33,333 bases of DNA from Minisyncoccota bacterium. Lineage in GTDB: Bacteria; Patescibacteriota; Minisyncoccia; Phycocordibacterales; GCA-2747955. This document shows, piece after piece, positions 1 through 7,792 of this stretch; position 1 is the stretch's first letter, and every line of letters starts with the position of its first letter. The notes under the pieces are model-generated. The model saw nothing but the letters and a program-made list of their open reading frames with translations. It had not been told where the DNA came from and ran no database searches. The stretch covers positions 1 to 33,333 of the forward strand of contig JAHDDI010000002.1 in the NCBI GenBank assembly GCA_020629435.1, written 5' to 3'. The position numbers and the translations under genes are program-made.

Positions 1-2
1 AG

Positions 3-314
3 GATGGAGAAGTTGAGCGGTTAGTGTATTTTGATTTTCTCACAAATGGAACAGACTGGCGTCACGTGACCGTCTTGCCTAAGGATAAATATATCCGTAA
101 TATTTCTGATGATTTATTGCGATCAAACTTATACTCGACACAAACTCCGTCAGGTGATGTGATAATTTCAAGAGAAAGAAAAAATAATCAGAGCGAACTA
201 TTTAGTCTTGAGCAGAAACCAATTACGGTTAAATTAGTTAGTAGTAAGGAGATGAATAATAAAAATGTATTCGAAGTTTATAAGCGTAAAGAATGGGTAA
301 TTCCATTTAATTAA
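3..314 (+). CDS. 3' part of a membrane-anchored small protein (truncated by window edge)
   Basis: The reading frame is open to the left edge of the window, so the GTG at 24 in the ORF track is probably not the real start and the gene begins outside. About 103 residues are visible. The part starting 'RLVYFDFLTNG' resembles the middle of the 168-residue protein at 6062 ('RHVAYYFVTHEG'), and both end with a similar beta-rich stretch. Both also sit directly upstream of paralogous polytopic membrane proteins, here with only 4 bases between stop and next ATG. I infer it is the first gene of a two-gene module whose missing N-terminus would carry a membrane anchor. Function unknown. Confidence 0.7.
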   Translation, partial: DGEVERLVYFDFLTNGTDWRHVTVLPKDKYIRNISDDLLRSNLYSTQTPSGDVIISRERKNNQSELFSLEQKPITVKLVSSKEMNNKNVFEVYKRKEWVIPFN

Positions 315-318
315 TAAC

Positions 319-1146
319 ATGCAACATTTTTTCATAGTAAAAATACTGTCCCTATTGGTGTTTGCCTTTTATTTCAAGATCTCACTATATAGTAGTGTTG
401 CTATCTTAATCTTGATTCCTTTACTGGTTTTTAAAAGAAATTTGATTAATAATTCAATTGTATGGCTGATCCCATTTGTACTACTTTCTTTTGATTTATA
501 TTCAAATTGGTTGGTTTTAGCGAATCATGAATGGGTAATGTGGTATTGGAGTATTGTTCTTTTGGTTGCTAGTGTTTATTATAAAAAATCGGATATTAGC
601 GAGGAGATCATGAAAAACGGCGCAAGACAGTTACTGATAATAATAATGCTGGTTGCGGTTGCATGGAAGGTAACAAATCCAGCGTATCTTAGTGGATCAT
701 TTTTTGAAAGAACAATGATTTCAAATCCGCTATTTGAAAATTTTTCATTATTGGTAGGTGATTTAACCGTAGATCAGTTACGGTATAATCAGCAAATAGA
801 AGTGACTAAATTTACCAATCTTGTTCCCGGTGAATTGAATACCGAACACGAATTAATCAGTACTAATTTGTTTGATTTGTATGGGGTACTCGTGTCTTGG
901 TGGGTTTTGTTGATCGAACTATTGATAGGTGTGTTGTTTTTGTTAAAGAGACAGAAAATCGATATTGCTGCGCACTGGTTACACATATTATTTATTATCA
1001 CAACATATTTTGCAGTACCTATTGTTGGATTTGGCTGGATACTGATTGTACTAGGATTTGCATTAACTCAGAATATGCCAAAAAATATTACATATGGTTA
1101 TTTTGTGGCAGGAATATTGATGTGCCTGTACGGATTACCGTTGTAG
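319..1146 (+). CDS. Polytopic membrane protein, paralogue of the gene at 6571
   Basis: This 275-residue protein is almost entirely hydrophobic, with roughly seven to eight membrane segments and no cleavable signal. It shares with the product at 6571 the blocks 'ANHEWVMWYW', 'LLIIIMLVAVAWK', 'SGSFFE', 'WWVLLIE' and a histidine-containing segment 'AHWLHILF'. The layout (a small anchored partner with a 'GMFS' motif, then a polytopic protein with conserved histidines) recalls gene pairs around HTTM or vitamin-K-carboxylase-like membrane proteins, but I cannot confirm membership. It follows the truncated gene by 4 bases, so the two are probably co-transcribed. No Shine-Dalgarno is visible. Function unknown. 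Confidence 0.75.
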   Translation: MQHFFIVKILSLLVFAFYFKISLYSSVAILILIPLLVFKRNLINNSIVWLIPFVLLSFDLYSNWLVLANHEWVMWYWSIVLLVASVYYKKSDISEEIMKNGARQLLIIIMLVAVAWKVTNPAYLSGSFFERTMISNPLFENFSLLVGDLTVDQLRYNQQIEVTKFTNLVPGELNTEHELISTNLFDLYGVLVSWWVLLIELLIGVLFLLKRQKIDIAAHWLHILFIITTYFAVPIVGFGWILIVLGFALTQNMPKNITYGYFVAGILMCLYGLPL

Positions 1147-1244
1147 TCAATAGTACTTGATTGATATGTAATTTATTCTTAAGGAGTTTTCTGTTCAGAG
1201 ACAATAATCAATTACGCATGTCTTTTATCCTATGAATAGAAACT

Positions 1245-1272
1245 TTGCCCCAATTACTTTTTCCTGTATTAT
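1245..1272 (+). promoter_or_regulatory. Promoter of the S74/RCC1 surface operon (leaderless)
   Basis: TTGCCC (1245-1250), a 16-base spacer, then TATTAT (1267-1272). The ATG at 1279 lies only 6 bases after the -10 box, so transcription should begin at or next to the start codon. Confidence 0.6.
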
Positions 1273-1278
1273 TAAACG

Positions 1279-2340
1279 ATGAATAAATATATATTTTTTG
1301 TATTAGGAGGTCTCAGTGTTGCATCGGTATCTTATGGTGCTGTCTCAACATTTCAAGACGGTCTAGTTGTGGGGGGAACGTCACTGACCAGTGGATTATT
1401 AATGGAAGTCGAGGGGAAAATTGGGGCACAGGAACTATGTAACGAATCAGGTGTAGAATGTTCAGATGTATCAAGTATTTTTAGTGTTACCTCAGGTGGT
1501 GGTATTACGGGTTCTGGATCTGGGGGGTATTTACCCAAGTTTAGTAGTGGAGTGAATTTAGGTAACTCAGTAATACGGCAATCAAATGACGGAAACATTG
1601 GTATTGCAGTTGCTGGGATGGCAAATGGGGACTCGCAATCATCGCGATTACGGGTCTCGGGTAATCTAAAGGTTGATTCACGACATTTATATTTAGGGTC
1701 ACAGGATTTGTACGGTGACAACTCAATTCGTCTCTTTTTTGATTCAAACCACAGTACAGCAACCGGAATGGCGTTCCGGGATGCTGAAAATACTGTGTAT
1801 GGTCATGTATACGGAGATTCAAATGGAACCAGATTTGGGCTACTAGATGGTGATGGACAATGGGCGATAAGGCATGTAAAAGACTCGAACACTAGGTGGA
1901 GTATCAATAATGCTCATTATATGAAATTGACAACAACAGGTCTGCGTATTGGTGATAGTGCAAATGCAGCAGTCACACTTGATGTGCTTGGAGATGCTTC
2001 GATATCAGGAGACATCGAGGCAAGTGATTTCTTGTATAGTTCAGACATGAGACTGAAAAAAAATATTGCAACAGTGTCAGGGTTGGACATCATTACTCAA
2101 TTACGGGGGGTGTCATTTGACTGGATAAACGGAGGAGAATCATCGATTGGTTTTATTGCCCAAGAAGTAGAATCAGTTGTACCTGAACTGGTCAATACGC
2201 GAGACAGTGACGGATTTAAATCGGTAAAATATGCAAATATCAATGCATATCTAGTGGAGGCAGTAAAAGAACAACAAAAAATGATCGAGGACCAACAGAG
2301 ACAGATCGATGAATTACAAGCCCTAATTTCTGAAAAATAA
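1279..2340 (+). CDS. Secreted protein with C-terminal S74 intramolecular chaperone autoprotease
   Basis: The 353-residue product starts with a signal peptide (about residues 1-20). A Gly/Ser-rich stretch ('GGGITGSGSGGYLPKF') is followed by beta-rich repeats typical of tail-fibre-like proteins. The last ~100 residues are a peptidase S74 domain: 'SDMRLKKN' near residue 255 supplies the Ser/Lys pair (S255, K260) used for self-cleavage, then 'GFIAQEVE', and a final coiled coil rich in Q and E. In known S74 proteins this domain trimerises a fibre and then cuts itself off. By inference this protein forms a trimeric surface fibre. It contains three runs of six G (1371, 1522, 2105). The next gene starts 1 base after its stop. 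Confidence 0.85.
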   Translation: MNKYIFFVLGGLSVASVSYGAVSTFQDGLVVGGTSLTSGLLMEVEGKIGAQELCNESGVECSDVSSIFSVTSGGGITGSGSGGYLPKFSSGVNLGNSVIRQSNDGNIGIAVAGMANGDSQSSRLRVSGNLKVDSRHLYLGSQDLYGDNSIRLFFDSNHSTATGMAFRDAENTVYGHVYGDSNGTRFGLLDGDGQWAIRHVKDSNTRWSINNAHYMKLTTTGLRIGDSANAAVTLDVLGDASISGDIEASDFLYSSDMRLKKNIATVSGLDIITQLRGVSFDWINGGESSIGFIAQEVESVVPELVNTRDSDGFKSVKYANINAYLVEAVKEQQKMIEDQQRQIDELQALISEK

Positions 2341-2341
2341 T

Positions 2342-3934
2342 ATGAACTATTCACTTAAAAATATGTGCACACAAATAACAAGATCTTTGGTACTGTTCCT
2401 GTGTATTGGAGTATTTGCAGTTCCAAGTATTACCAACGGAGGAGGAGGGGGGTCAAGCCATACCTACACGGGTTTCCCAGCAGTCCCGTCTCCACCAACT
2501 GATCCGAACAATATCTATAGCTCGTTATTTGCGGCGGTCACTAATGGGTTTTCAACGCTGACCAGTAGACAACCAGTTTTAAAAGATAATTACTGCCAGG
2601 TCAGTCATGGTGTACAAGGACGTTTTGTGCCATCAAAAAAAGCAGCCGGCTGGCTCAGTTTTTTGACCAACGCACCTGCTGATGTGACTATTGAAAATTG
2701 CATAGAAATTGAAACTTGTATCGCGGATACCATTATTGCATCCAACGAGATACATCTTACAGCTAATGCTACTGTGGCACCTCCGACAATTTGTTATCTT
2801 GATATCAATCGAAAAATTGCCTGTACAAATGGTGCTGCAATGAATGTAAATCTCTCGACCAATAGTGCTGGCCCTGATCTGGGTCTGGGTCCTATGCCGG
2901 GGTTTGAAGATGTGGAATATATTGATTACGAGCCTCTAGGTAACTTTTATTCTGGATATTCAAACGAAGTTCCATTTGGGGGAGGGTGCGGTATTAAGGC
3001 CGACGATCTAGAGATAAGTTGTTCTGACTCGATTTATCCTTCTTATAACGATGGTCTATTACCTACCACAGAACACTTCAGGAGAATCGTACAGAACCAT
3101 CCATATGGACAGTTTACCGAGTTGGCAATGGGGAAATCTTCTGCCTGTGCTTTGGGTGTTGACAAAACAGTTTCGTGTTGGGGGGGTATGATGAACCCCG
3201 AACCAAATTTTTTTGTAATCAGCGGAAGTGTTGATTGGGTTTATGAAGGGGAAATCCCTGAACCAACTGGGGAGTTCAAAAAAATCAAAAATGTTAGCTG
3301 GAATATGTTTTGCGGACTTAAGCAATCAAATTCTGCCATAGAATGTTGGGGAGTCAACAGAGAGGGTAATTCAACAAAATTCTATCCTGCCTCTAACCAG
3401 AATTTTGTAGATATGTTTTTCTTGGGGGGGGTCCACTATGGAAGCGCAATTTGCGGGGTCACTGCAGCCGGATACATTCAATGTCCCAGCAACGCTGATT
3501 TAACCACAGTGGGGTTGGATGCAGCGTCGATGGCTATTGTGGATGGCTTGGAAAATGAAGGACCGTTTTCAGCGAATACTGTAGTTGAAGACTCCATCAT
3601 GCTTGTAGAAGGAAAACGATTTTTACTTTTGCATGATGACGGCACAATGTCCGCTCGCGGACTACGGATATGGAAAAATAATAACAACAACACTGTGTTA
3701 CAAAACGCTACTGCGTCAACATCTATTCCGACTCTTGCATGGGACAACAACGACTTTTTTGGCCAGAGTATGCCCGCTCCGGGTGGTGATGCTGCCGAAC
3801 ATACTTGCGGTTTTGTCGGGGGCTCTCTACAATGTATCCAAACAGGAACAAACGTAGCCGGACAGGGGACAGTAACGACTATCCCGGCGGTTCACCAGTT
3901 CTACGCCGATTCGTTCTGTAGCACGATTGATTAG
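2342..3934 (+). CDS. Secreted RCC1-like repeat protein
   Basis: The 530-residue product has an N-terminal signal peptide ('SLVLFLCIGVFAVPS') and a Gly/Pro-rich linker. Repeated units follow of the form 'ACALGVDKTVSCWGG', 'FCGLKQSNSAIECWG', 'AICGVTAAGYIQC' and 'TCGFVGGSLQC'. This is the Cys-paired 'CgL...v.CWG' variant of RCC1 repeats seen in secreted bacterial proteins, which would form a beta-propeller held by disulfides. It lies 1 base after the S74 protein, so the two are very likely one operon and probably form or decorate the same surface structure. The coding region carries G runs of 6 (2447), 7 (3180) and 8 (3424); slippage at any of these would shift the frame. Confidence 0.75.
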   Translation: MNYSLKNMCTQITRSLVLFLCIGVFAVPSITNGGGGGSSHTYTGFPAVPSPPTDPNNIYSSLFAAVTNGFSTLTSRQPVLKDNYCQVSHGVQGRFVPSKKAAGWLSFLTNAPADVTIENCIEIETCIADTIIASNEIHLTANATVAPPTICYLDINRKIACTNGAAMNVNLSTNSAGPDLGLGPMPGFEDVEYIDYEPLGNFYSGYSNEVPFGGGCGIKADDLEISCSDSIYPSYNDGLLPTTEHFRRIVQNHPYGQFTELAMGKSSACALGVDKTVSCWGGMMNPEPNFFVISGSVDWVYEGEIPEPTGEFKKIKNVSWNMFCGLKQSNSAIECWGVNREGNSTKFYPASNQNFVDMFFLGGVHYGSAICGVTAAGYIQCPSNADLTTVGLDAASMAIVDGLENEGPFSANTVVEDSIMLVEGKRFLLLHDDGTMSARGLRIWKNNNNNTVLQNATASTSIPTLAWDNNDFFGQSMPAPGGDAAEHTCGFVGGSLQCIQTGTNVAGQGTVTTIPAVHQFYADSFCSTID

Positions 3935-3977
3935 ATAAAAGGACATCAATGATGGGGGCTGTAATAGAGTAATAAAC

Positions 3978-4011
3978 AAAAAGAAACCTGATATTAATCA
4001 GGTTTCTTTTT
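3978..4011. terminator. Bidirectional intrinsic terminator
   Basis: AAAAAGAAACCTGAT, loop ATTA, ATCAGGTTTCTTTTT. A-tract and T-tract are symmetric, so it can stop both the RCC1 operon (+) and the converging lnt gene (-), whose stop codon lies inside the loop and right arm. Confidence 0.85.
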
Positions 4012-5541
4012 ATTTGTGTACATCAACAGTGAAAATATGGAAAGAAACAAGAACAAATAAGGAGTTCGGTTAAATAGTGTATTAGAACTGTGTAGTTCAA
4101 CCTGGGCCAGAGCATGACTTTCTGATAGAGACGGTACAATTTGACCATAGTTATTAATGATATATGCAGATGCCATGTTGTTTGATTTCACTGTGAAACG
4201 ATTATTTTCTGCTGACCGAACCTGGTTCATGTACCGCATTTGTACGTCCAATACAGGGTGGTCGTGTAGGCTCGCGTGTGAGCCGATATTAACCAAAATC
4301 TGGGACTGTCTGGATATTTGGGACAGAATCCATGGAGAATGTATTTCAGAACACAGATTAATTCCTATCTTATATGCGTCAATTAACGACACTGATACTG
4401 CGTCACCCTTGTGGTATCCACGCAGATTTTCAAATACTGGAATAACGTCTGGTTGGCCCATTATAGTAATAAAAAAACTAAAAACCTGCGGCAATGATTC
4501 GCCACCTGGAACAAGTAGTTTTTTTACGTAGCCGTCTTGAAACGAAGAACGGTTATTGTAGGTCTGTGCCTGGGCATAGGCAATTGGACCGGGCGTCCTG
4601 TAAGAATCAATGATGGTTGTGTGTAAATCAAGATATATGTCCTGCTGTTGCAGTGAATACAAAAACCGACTGTCTTCGGGAAGCGCAACGAAATCAATTG
4701 ATGGGTTTTGTATGAAAAGGGTCGCCAGCTCGTCACTTATTTCTTTGTTTTTTACTGATTCTGTAAGTGGACCTCCCACGGAAATACTGGGAGTGTCTGT
4801 GCGTAATCCAGCAGCAAATAATGATGCTGTAGCCTGTCTGTTGATTACAAACCAGTGTATTCCACAGACTAGCAAAATAATCGCACCCGAGACCCAGAGA
4901 GCCTTTTTTTCTTTATCTAAAAATTCTTGTGGTTGTATGATCAATTGAACAAAAATCAGTCCTGACCACACCACCATGAAAGAAAGCATAAATACGCCAC
5001 CCACCGATGCAAAAAAGGATAACCACGGTGCTGTTGCCTGAGAATACCCAATAAAGGCAAAAGTGTAATGAGTCAGCGCCAGAGATTGTTCGGAATAGGT
5101 CAGCACATAATAATTAAGCGAACTAATCTGTTCTAGTAGTACCCACCCAAAAGAGATAGTGATAATATTTTTTGGAATATCATACCGATTGCAAATAGAG
5201 ACCACTATTGGCGCAGCCAAACCTATTGCTATCGATGCAGACAACCAGACAGTGATTGTGTACAGCATGCTAAGACCTGTTGTTACTCCAGCAATTTCAA
5301 TCGGGTGTGACCCTAGGAACCAAGAAGTGCAATATGCAACATAACTGGAGAAAAGAATAAAACCATGCCACGGTTTGGCATTAAAAATAATAAACACCCC
5401 GAAACCAGTAAGCATGATTGCCAATAAGTAGTGATAATACATAGACCAACCCCACACGGCTCCAAAGGCCAGTAAATAATACCAACGAGGATGGAGGAGT
5501 TGGTATGCAAGAGCAGATTGTATATTTTTAAACAAAATCAT
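3994..5541 (-). CDS. lnt: Apolipoprotein N-acyltransferase-like membrane CN-hydrolase
   Basis: Residues 1-~230 hold about seven membrane helices and residues ~265-480 a carbon-nitrogen hydrolase domain, followed by a final C-terminal helix, as in Lnt. The catalytic triad is recognisable: Glu (~289, 'ALPEDSR'), Lys (~340, 'VKKLLVPGGE', matching the Lnt 'LVPFGE' motif) and Cys (~397, 'INLCSEI'). Lnt transfers an acyl chain to the N-terminal Cys of lipoproteins on the outer face of the membrane. I start it at the second Met ('MILFKN', 515 aa) because a TTGTGA-18-TACAAT promoter ends 7 bases upstream; the longer ORF start would lie upstream of that promoter. It is transcribed towards the RCC1 operon and divergently from 5630. 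Substrate specificity is unverified. Confidence 0.8.
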   Translation of the reverse strand: MILFKNIQSALAYQLLHPRWYYLLAFGAVWGWSMYYHYLLAIMLTGFGVFIIFNAKPWHGFILFSSYVAYCTSWFLGSHPIEIAGVTTGLSMLYTITVWLSASIAIGLAAPIVVSICNRYDIPKNIITISFGWVLLEQISSLNYYVLTYSEQSLALTHYTFAFIGYSQATAPWLSFFASVGGVFMLSFMVVWSGLIFVQLIIQPQEFLDKEKKALWVSGAIILLVCGIHWFVINRQATASLFAAGLRTDTPSISVGGPLTESVKNKEISDELATLFIQNPSIDFVALPEDSRFLYSLQQQDIYLDLHTTIIDSYRTPGPIAYAQAQTYNNRSSFQDGYVKKLLVPGGESLPQVFSFFITIMGQPDVIPVFENLRGYHKGDAVSVSLIDAYKIGINLCSEIHSPWILSQISRQSQILVNIGSHASLHDHPVLDVQMRYMNQVRSAENNRFTVKSNNMASAYIINNYGQIVPSLSESHALAQVELHSSNTLFNRTPYLFLFLSIFSLLMYTNKKKPD

Positions 5542-5548
5542 TATGCGT

Positions 5549-5578
5549 ATTGTACTAGATAGACCACGGTATTCACAA
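5549..5578 (-). promoter_or_regulatory. Promoter of lnt (leaderless)
   Basis: On the minus strand: TTGTGA (5578-5573), 18-base spacer, TACAAT (5554-5549), then 7 bases to the ATG at 5541. This spacing decides the start codon. Confidence 0.65.
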
Positions 5579-5611
5579 TTATGTAACACAGTTTTCTATA
5601 ATATATTTTTA

Positions 5612-5620
5612 TGCTAATGT
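5612..5620 (+). promoter_or_regulatory. Possible extended -10 for the 5630 operon
   Basis: TGC followed by TAATGT, ending 9 bases before the ATG at 5630. No good -35. An alternative TATAAT lies at 5597-5602. Weak call. Confidence 0.35.
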
Positions 5621-5629
5621 AGAAAGATA

Positions 5630-6052
5630 ATGAATAAAAACATAAAAATAGTATTTTTAGTAGCAATGTGTTTCCTGATTGCAGGTCTGGGGTGGTTATT
5701 TTTTGAAAATAAAAAAAATGATGCACAACTGCTTGAGCAACAAGCGACTGATGCAGCTATCAGCCAGGAGCAAACAAGAAAAGATTTTGAAACATCACAA
5801 CAAGTATTGGAGAAAGTTCAACTGTCCATCGAGTACGGGGTTCCTCCGACTAAAAAAGTTGAAATATACGAAAATCTTTGTGGTAAAAAATTAGACCCAC
5901 AATTTCTTGAATTAGCGATGAATGACTATTTTTTTGATTACGGTATTTCAGAAGAACAAATAGTGTCAGCGTATCAAGCCGATGAATACAGTTTGGATTT
6001 GATTGAACAAGAGTGGGGAATAACAGCGGAAGAATTCTGTAGTCTAGAATAA
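5630..6052 (+). CDS. Single-pass membrane protein of unknown function
   Basis: This 140-residue protein has an N-terminal membrane helix (residues ~6-25, 'IVFLVAMCFLIAGLGWLFF'), a charged Gln-rich helical linker and an acidic C-terminal domain with two cysteines ('ENLCGKK' and a terminal 'EEFCSLE'), presumably outside the cell. I do not recognise the family. It is the first gene of an operon with 6062 and 6571 (gaps of 9 and 2 bases), so it probably works with that membrane pair. No Shine-Dalgarno is visible. Confidence 0.65.
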   Translation: MNKNIKIVFLVAMCFLIAGLGWLFFENKKNDAQLLEQQATDAAISQEQTRKDFETSQQVLEKVQLSIEYGVPPTKKVEIYENLCGKKLDPQFLELAMNDYFFDYGISEEQIVSAYQADEYSLDLIEQEWGITAEEFCSLE

Positions 6053-6061
6053 ATAAAATTT

Positions 6062-6568
6062 ATGGGCCAGAAAAATATTTTAAAATTTGTCGGTGCCTCG
6101 TTCGTACCAATTTTATTTTTCGGTATTTTTTTTCCAATGCACATGTTTAATGTATTGGTGCATGACCAGTCAAACTGGAAGGGGGGTGGTATGGGTATGT
6201 TTTCTGGATTTGAACACCACACTAAACGACATGTTGCGTATTATTTTGTTACACATGAAGGGCAGAGAATAAGAACTAACATTGATCACCGTGTGATACA
6301 CGAACTAGAGGCACGATTCGAGTTATTGCCAACACATAACAATGCGCAAAAAATTATCGATGCTGCTCGAAATACACCCATGGAAATTGTATATCAAACA
6401 GGAAATTTCATGACCTTGCGTGTGGCAACAGAATTTTCGCAACAAGAACTGTTTGACTACGCAGATGGTTCTTTTGTTATAGAGCTATGGAAAATGGACT
6501 ATGTGGAGCGGTCTGAAGATGCTATTACTACAAATATCCGCAATGCGGCAATTTATTACCTGAATTAA
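6062..6568 (+). CDS. Membrane-anchored small protein with GMFS motif, paralogue of the gene at 3
   Basis: The 168-residue product has one N-terminal membrane segment (residues ~9-30) and a soluble mixed alpha/beta domain. The segment 'WKGGGMGMFSGFEHH' just after the helix resembles the W...GMFS segment of small proteins encoded next to HTTM-like membrane proteins, though I recall this only as a pattern. A run of six G (6181) encodes part of that glycine motif. It precedes the polytopic membrane gene by 2 bases, exactly as the truncated gene at 3 precedes 319. It probably forms a complex with the next product. Function unknown. Confidence 0.7.
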   Translation: MGQKNILKFVGASFVPILFFGIFFPMHMFNVLVHDQSNWKGGGMGMFSGFEHHTKRHVAYYFVTHEGQRIRTNIDHRVIHELEARFELLPTHNNAQKIIDAARNTPMEIVYQTGNFMTLRVATEFSQQELFDYADGSFVIELWKMDYVERSEDAITTNIRNAAIYYLN

Positions 6569-6570
6569 AT

Positions 6571-7458
6571 ATGTTTAAAAAAATTACCTATTATCTTTTT
6601 ACTCAAGATTCAACAGAATTTATTTTTCTGATACAGTTTCTGACAGTACCAATAGCGACGTTTGCATATGGACATACACCCGAGATTTTGCCCGTGTTAA
6701 TTGCGCTATGTATTGGTGTATGTTTGTATCCAAAAATTGCACAGCAGCCACTATTTTGGATCGGGATGTTGGGTGTGACCACCTATGATATGTATCACCA
6801 TGCATTATTTGCCGCCAACCATTCGTGGGTTGTATGGTATTGGTTAATTGCAGTCACAATCGCAACATGTTTTATTCGGACTGGTGATGCGTTACAGATA
6901 CTGAATAATAACGCCCGGTGGCTGCTTATAATAATCATGTTGGTTGCGGTAGGATGGAAGGCTGCCAAGCCCGAATATGTAAATGGAACTTTTTTTGAAT
7001 TTAATTTAGTCAGTAATACCAAAATGGCGCCTTTTGTCTCTGTAGTAGGTGATTTAACTGACAAACAAATAAATAGCAATATACACGGCACAGCTCGTAT
7101 GTTCTTAGATCTTGAGCAAGAACAAACGGTACTTCATTCATCTTGGTACATGCGAGTAATCGCACACATGGCAACGTGGTGGGTATTGTTGATTGAATTT
7201 GCGGTTGGATTACTGTTATTGTTCTATAAAAAAAGTTTTGATTATTGGGCACACATGTTTCATCTGCAGTTTATGTTTTTTACGTACATGGCAGCACCGA
7301 TTATGGGTTTTGCATGGATTATTTGGTTACTAGGCTACAGTTTAACCTGGGGACACTCTGTGCAACTGAGAAAATATTATATTGCGTTGGCGCTATTGTT
7401 TTTTGTGTACATGGCTCCGTGGGAGGCATGGTACATAAACTATTTATGGCACCAGTAA
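6571..7458 (+). CDS. Polytopic membrane protein, paralogue of the gene at 319
   Basis: The 295-residue protein has about eight hydrophobic segments. Blocks shared with 319..1146 are 'ANHSWVVWYW', 'LLIIIMLVAVGWK', 'GTFFE', 'VVGDLT', 'WWVLLIE' and 'AHMFHLQFMFFTYMAAPIMGFAWI'. The conserved Trp/His positions in or near membrane segments suggest a membrane-embedded active site or metal/haem site, which is speculative. It is the last gene of the 5630-6571 operon. An HTTM-like identity is possible but unproven. Confidence 0.75.
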   Translation: MFKKITYYLFTQDSTEFIFLIQFLTVPIATFAYGHTPEILPVLIALCIGVCLYPKIAQQPLFWIGMLGVTTYDMYHHALFAANHSWVVWYWLIAVTIATCFIRTGDALQILNNNARWLLIIIMLVAVGWKAAKPEYVNGTFFEFNLVSNTKMAPFVSVVGDLTDKQINSNIHGTARMFLDLEQEQTVLHSSWYMRVIAHMATWWVLLIEFAVGLLLLFYKKSFDYWAHMFHLQFMFFTYMAAPIMGFAWIIWLLGYSLTWGHSVQLRKYYIALALLFFVYMAPWEAWYINYLWHQ

Positions 7459-7489
7459 TTGTAAGGGGCATGTCACTACACATTGCGCG

Positions 7490-7517
7490 TTGTAAATAAA
7501 CACGTCCGTGCTATAAT
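7490..7517 (+). promoter_or_regulatory. Promoter of the rpsN-secY ribosomal operon
   Basis: TTGTAA (7490-7495), 16-base spacer, extended -10 TGC-TATAAT (7509-7517). Transcription should start near 7524, leaving a leader of about 70 bases, one of the longer ones in the window. Confidence 0.8.
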
Positions 7518-7529
7518 TCCGCGCATCTT

Positions 7530-7560
7530 ATGTCTGATGTACGTTTTGTGTATCAGAGGT
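7530..7560 (+). promoter_or_regulatory. Leader of the ribosomal operon with a possible stem-loop
   Basis: Within the ~70-base leader, TCTGAT and ATCAGA flank a short loop (about 7531-7558). It could be a regulatory site for an r-protein, but the stem is only six pairs and I recognise no known r-protein leader. Confidence 0.3.
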
Positions 7561-7594
7561 AACGATAAATTATTATTATTTATTTACACTTAGT

Positions 7595-7780
7595 ATGGCC
7601 AAAAAATCGGTTATTGCTCGGTCAGAAAAAAAAGCTAAATTCTCATCTCGAAAGGTCAATCGATGTTTCAAGTGTGGGCGTGCTCATGGTTACATGAGAG
7701 ATTTTGATCTGTGCCGAATTTGTTTCCGTGAAATGGCCAACCAAGGTTTGATTCCTGGGATTCAAAAATCCTCTTGGTAA
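7595..7780 (+). CDS. rpsN: 30S ribosomal protein S14 (uS14, zinc-binding type Z)
   Basis: At 61 residues this is the short zinc-binding S14. Two CxxC pairs ('CFKCG' at 24-27 and 'CRIC' at 40-43) form the zinc site, and the C-terminus '[11 protein letters not shown]' is typical. S14 binds the 3' major domain of 16S rRNA in the 30S head. It is the first gene of this operon. Normally L5 precedes it, but here unrelated membrane genes do, and the operon has its own promoter. No Shine-Dalgarno precedes the ATG. Confidence 0.95.
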   Translation: MAKKSVIARSEKKAKFSSRKVNRCFKCGRAHGYMRDFDLCRICFREMANQGLIPGIQKSSW

Positions 7781-7792
7781 TATCGCTTGCTT

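Noticed and set aside
319-1146. Firm assignment to the HTTM / vitamin-K carboxylase family
   Set aside because: Only the gene layout and a few His/Trp positions point that way; no diagnostic motif could be confirmed by eye.
897-1160. 87-aa ORF inside the membrane gene at 319
   Set aside because: Out-of-frame shadow of a hydrophobic gene with no start signals.
1279-3934. Prophage remnant suggested by the S74 domain
   Set aside because: No integrase, capsid, tail or lysis gene is nearby, and both proteins have signal peptides for secretion by the cell.
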